Source: Loktanella sp. UBA3435
Lineage (GTDB): Bacteria; Pseudomonadota; Alphaproteobacteria; Rhodobacterales; Rhodobacteraceae
Direction: 5' to 3'
DNA length: 7,432 nt
NCBI GenBank assembly: GCA_002378665.1
Contig: DFSO01000083.1
Coordinates: 1 to 7,432 of the forward strand
Numbering within the stretch: position 1 is the first letter of the stretch; each line of letters opens with the position of its first letter. Below, in pieces: positions 5,096 to 7,432 of this stretch. The notes beneath the pieces are model-generated. The model was not told the origin of the DNA, searched no databases, and worked only from the letters and a program-made list of their open reading frames with translations. Both the position numbers and the translations under genes were made by a program.

Positions 5096-6013
5096 CTATT
5101 CCGTAGGCAAATTAGGGGTCGCATCGCGAATTTTGCGGCGGTGCGCGAAGATTTCTTCTTGGACAAAGTCGCGGAAGATGCTGATCCGCTTAGATTGGCG
5201 TAATTCTTCTGGATATGCTAAGAAAACAGGCACTTCGCCTGATTCAAGCTCTGGCAGAACGCGCACCAGATCGGGGAAGTCCTCGGTAATGTAGTCGGGC
5301 AAAACGCCAACGCCCAAGCCGTTAAGAACCCCTTGCAGCACACCAAAGTAGTTGTTGACGGTGAATGTGCTGGGCACGTCGTAAGTCAGCAGGTGTTGCA
5401 CCAATGACGACCCTGCTGCGACCTGCGGGGCCGAAAGATTTTGCGAAATCAGGCGGTGAGTGGCGATATCTTCGATTTCATTGAGTGGCGCGCTTTTTTC
5501 AAGATAAGACTGCGATGCGTAAAGTCGCATGCGCACGGACATCAAGCGCTTGCGGATCAGATCCGCTTGCGACGGTTCTTTCATGCGGATGGCGACGTCG
5601 GCTTCGCGCATGGGCAGGTCTAGGACGCGCTCTTCGAGCATAAGGTCAATCTTAAGCTCTGGATATTTCTCGTATAATTTTGGCAGGCGCGGGGCGAGCC
5701 AAAGCGTGCCGAACGCGGTAGTGGTTGTGACGCGCAATTCGCCGAACACTTCCTCTTCGCTGTCACGGATGCGGGCAGAGGCGGCCTCAAGGCGCTTGTT
5801 CATGGATTTGGTCGCGTCAAAGAGCAGCTCACCTTGTTCAGTAAGAATCAGTCCGCGTGCGTGGCGGTGGAAAAGTGTGGTGTTGAGCGATTCCTCTAAG
5901 GCACGAATTTGGCGGCTGACCGCAGATTGCGACAAATGCAGCGTATCGCCTGCGTGGGTCAAAGACCCCGCATCAGCAACCGCGTGAAATATTCTAAGCT
6001 TGTCCCAATCCAT
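5096..6013 (-). CDS. LysR-family transcriptional regulator
   Basis: A 305-residue DNA-binding regulator of normal LysR length. The N-terminal winged helix-turn-helix spans about 1-60: MDWDKLRIFHAVADAGSLTHAG, recognition helix around SQSAVSRQIRALE (28-40), and the wing FHRHARGLILTEQG (48-61). A linker helix (about 62-88) leads into the periplasmic-binding-protein-like effector domain (about 91-290), with typical segments such as GTLWLAPRLPKL, EADVAIRM and GLGVGVLPDY. The ATG at 6013 opens directly on the canonical domain start; GAGAG lies about 8 nt upstream. It is divergent from the indolepyruvate oxidoreductase-like gene 157 nt away, the classic layout for a LysR protein controlling its neighbour and itself, so that gene is the likely target (inference). 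The effector cannot be told from sequence; an aromatic keto acid or amino acid would suit the neighbour. Confidence 0.95.
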   Translation of the reverse strand: MDWDKLRIFHAVADAGSLTHAGDTLHLSQSAVSRQIRALEESLNTTLFHRHARGLILTEQGELLFDATKSMNKRLEAASARIRDSEEEVFGELRVTTTTAFGTLWLAPRLPKLYEKYPELKIDLMLEERVLDLPMREADVAIRMKEPSQADLIRKRLMSVRMRLYASQSYLEKSAPLNEIEDIATHRLISQNLSAPQVAAGSSLVQHLLTYDVPSTFTVNNYFGVLQGVLNGLGVGVLPDYITEDFPDLVRVLPELESGEVPVFLAYPEELRQSKRISIFRDFVQEEIFAHRRKIRDATPNLPTE

Positions 6014-6045
6014 TCGGATACTCTCTACACAATGTTATCGCTCGC

Positions 6046-6085
6046 ATTTTGCAAATATTACGCTGAGTTGCCGTGATTTTGCAAA
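6046..6085. repeat. two ATTTTGCAAA repeats 30 bp apart over the LysR promoter
   Basis: The 10-mer ATTTTGCAAA occurs at 6046-6055 and 6076-6085. Each contains the palindrome TTTGCAAA. The 30-bp period is close to three helical turns, so both sites face the same side. One covers the LysR -35 and the other abuts its -10, which fits an autoregulatory operator. Confidence 0.5.
6055..6084 (-). promoter_or_regulatory. candidate promoter of the LysR gene
   Basis: Minus strand: -35 TTGCAA (6084-6079), 18-nt spacer, -10 TAATAT (6060-6055). Start would fall near 6048, giving a leader of about 35 nt before the ATG at 6013. Confidence 0.5.
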
Positions 6086-6108
6086 CGCAACTTATTGATT
6101 TATTTTCT

Positions 6109-6136
6109 TTGTAGGTCAGCATGTTTGACCTATAGT
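6109..6136 (+). promoter_or_regulatory. candidate promoter of the oxidoreductase-like gene
   Basis: -10 TATAGT (6131-6136) matches TATAAT at five of six positions; -35 TTGTAG (6109-6114) is weak with a 16-nt spacer, as expected for an activator-dependent promoter. The predicted start near 6143 leaves a leader of about 28 nt to the ATG at 6171. Confidence 0.5.
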
Positions 6137-6141
6137 GGTCA
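6112..6141. promoter_or_regulatory. inverted-repeat operator, likely LysR-type box
   Basis: TAGGTCA (6112-6118) and TGACCTA (6126-6132) are perfect inverted repeats with a 7-nt spacer. Within them T6116-N11-A6128 is the LysR-box signature. A third half site, GGTCA (6137-6141), is inverted to the second with a 6-nt gap. The array lies between the -35 and -10 boxes and just past them. The adjacent LysR protein is the obvious candidate binder, though a different regulator is possible. Confidence 0.6.
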
Positions 6142-6170
6142 CAGCGGACATGCTGCCAGGGAGGGCTTTC

Positions 6171-7432
6171 ATGACACGTCAAGATATATCACTGAATGAT
6201 CGTTACGATTTGGATAAGATCCAAGTGCTTTTGAATGGCACGCAAGCCCTTGTTCGCTTGATGATGATGCTGCGGGCGCGTGATGCGGCAGCAGGGTTAA
6301 ACACGGCTGGATATGTCACGGGGTATCGTGGGTCGCCCTTGGGGGCTGTCGACATGCAAATGACCCGTGCGGCCAAGCAACTATCCGCCGCTCAGGTGAC
6401 ATTTCAGGCAGGATTGAACGAGGATTTGGCTGCGACTGCTCTTTGGGGGTCTCAGCAGGCCGAATTGCGTGGCGAAGGTAAATACGACGGCGTGTTTGGT
6501 CTTTGGTACGGCAAGGGGCCAGGCGTGGACCGTTCTGGCGATGTGATGCGCCATGCGAATATGGCGGGCACGTCGCCCCATGGAGGTGTGGTCATGGCGA
6601 TGGGCGACGATCATACGGGTGAAAGCTCAACAACGTTGCACCAGTCTGATTGGGCGATGGTTGATGCCTATATGCCGATTGTGTCCCCTGCGGGTGTGCA
6701 GGAGATCATGGATTAGGGGCTATATGCGTGGGCGCTGTCGCGGTTTGCTGGTGTTTGGGTTGACCTGAAAACGATGAAGGACACGATTGAGGTGACGTCC
6801 GTGGTGAACGGTGATCCTTTTGCGCAAAAGTTTGTGACGCCCGATTTTCCGATGCCTGAGGGTGGTGTGAACATTCGTCTGGTCGATACGCCGCAACTGC
6901 AAGAGGCGCGGATGATTGATCATAAGCGGTTCGCGGCAGAGGCGTTTAGTCGCGCCAATAAGATGGACCAGCGCAAGTGGGGTAAGGCGGGGGCACGCAT
7001 CGGGTTTGTGGCGGCTGGCAAGAACTGGCTTGATCTGGTGCATGCGCTGGCGCTGCTTGGGATTGATGAAGCCGAGGCCGAACGCCTTGGCATCACGACC
7101 TATAAGGTGGGTCAGGTTTGGCCGCTGGATATGGCGTCGTTTCATGATTGGGCCGAGGGGCTTGATCTGGTGGTAGTGGTCGAGGAAAAGCGCAAGCTGA
7201 TTGAGGTGCAGGTCAAAGAGGCGCTGTTTGATGACAGTTCCACGCGGGTTTATGGCTGGCATAAGGGCGACGAGCATTCTGAGGGCAAGCGCGAAGAGGT
7301 GTTTCCGACCCGCGCCGATTTGAACCCGATTTGGATTGCCGAAAAGCTGGGCGGGATTTTGGTCGAGGAGGGCTGCGGGTCTGCGGGTGTGACGGCTGGT
7401 CTCGCGAGTTTGGCTGAGACACGCAAAGCCGA
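6171..7432 (+). pseudogene. indolepyruvate ferredoxin oxidoreductase family gene, in-frame amber stop, truncated by window edge
   Basis: The family oxidatively decarboxylates aryl-pyruvates from aromatic amino acid breakdown to acyl-CoA using thiamine diphosphate and iron-sulfur clusters; alphaproteobacteria often have a single fused chain of over 1,100 residues. Here the first 181 codons carry typical N-terminal segments: LNGTQALVRL (21-30), AGYVTGYRGSPLGAVD (46-61), GLNEDLAATALWGSQQAEL (81-99), YDGVFGLWYGKGPGVDRSGD (105-124) and GGVVMAMGDDH (138-148). Codon 182 (6714-6716) is TAG. The same frame then continues without any other stop or shift as GLYAWALSRFAGVWVDLKT and on to the edge, with normal codon use. 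The usual family sequence there is EILDYGLYGWALSR, so the stop replaces a Tyr. The ATG at 6171 has GGAGGG 5 nt upstream; an upstream GTG at 6135 lies in the promoter. The 181-residue product alone should be inactive. The downstream domains lie outside the window. Symbol iorA is avoided because the fused form differs. Confidence 0.88.
6714..6716 (+). other. in-frame TAG inside the oxidoreductase frame
   Basis: A single amber codon between EIMD and GLYAWALSR. TAT or TAC (Tyr) to TAG is one transversion. The next base is G. No Shine-Dalgarno sequence precedes the next in-frame ATG (6774), so reinitiation is not obvious. Confidence 0.9.

Noticed and set aside
6720..7277. 185-codon minus-strand frame opposite the oxidoreductase gene
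   Set aside because: The plus strand carries recognisable family sequence through the same interval, so this is antisense noise.
6774..7432. Separate downstream gene starting at the ATG at 6774 after the amber codon
   Set aside because: No Shine-Dalgarno sequence, and residues just before it (GLYAWALSRFAGVW) already belong to the same conserved family, so the start is internal.

Overview
The window looks like a chromosomal segment from a marine alphaproteobacterium of the Rhodobacterales (Roseobacter type). This is inferred from moderate GC, the protein sequences (short PurL, ZapA next to a coiled-coil partner, class II BolA with a CGFS glutaredoxin, a long indolepyruvate oxidoreductase beside a LysR gene) and the compact gene packing. 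No plasmid, phage, transposon, CRISPR, tRNA or rRNA is visible.

Layout. Positions 1-364 hold no gene I can establish; they contain a near-perfect palindrome and a TATAAT box on the minus strand. Positions 365-1223 (+) are a two-gene cell-division unit: a coiled-coil protein in the position of Caulobacter ZauP, then zapA. Tail-to-tail with it, overlapping by 4 nt, a minus-strand block runs from 4806 to 1220: purL (purine synthesis), bolA, a 44-codon membrane microprotein easy to miss in routine gene calling, grxD (CGFS monothiol glutaredoxin), and a membrane-anchored glutaredoxin-like protein that has lost its active-site cysteine. The last four genes are joined by three successive 4-nt start/stop overlaps using GTG, ATG and TTG starts, which implies translational coupling. 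BolA and monothiol glutaredoxins form [2Fe-2S]-bridged complexes in iron-sulfur and iron homeostasis, so the two membrane proteins locked to them may place that complex at the inner membrane (inference).

The 289-nt gap between purL and the LysR gene contains a strong minus-strand intrinsic terminator. A plausible promoter lies about 60 nt upstream of it, so an about 80-nt small RNA with an exposed anti-Shine-Dalgarno stretch is predicted. The LysR gene (5096-6013, -) is divergent from a gene of the fused indolepyruvate ferredoxin oxidoreductase family (6171 to beyond 7432, +). Their shared 157-nt control region has a perfect 7-bp inverted repeat spanning the oxidoreductase promoter, and a repeated TTTGCAAA palindrome 30 bp apart over the LysR promoter.

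The oxidoreductase frame carries a single in-frame amber codon at 6714-6716, at a position that is usually tyrosine. More than 230 clean codons follow it to the window edge. This is either a very recent nonsense mutation, a base-call error, or readthrough.
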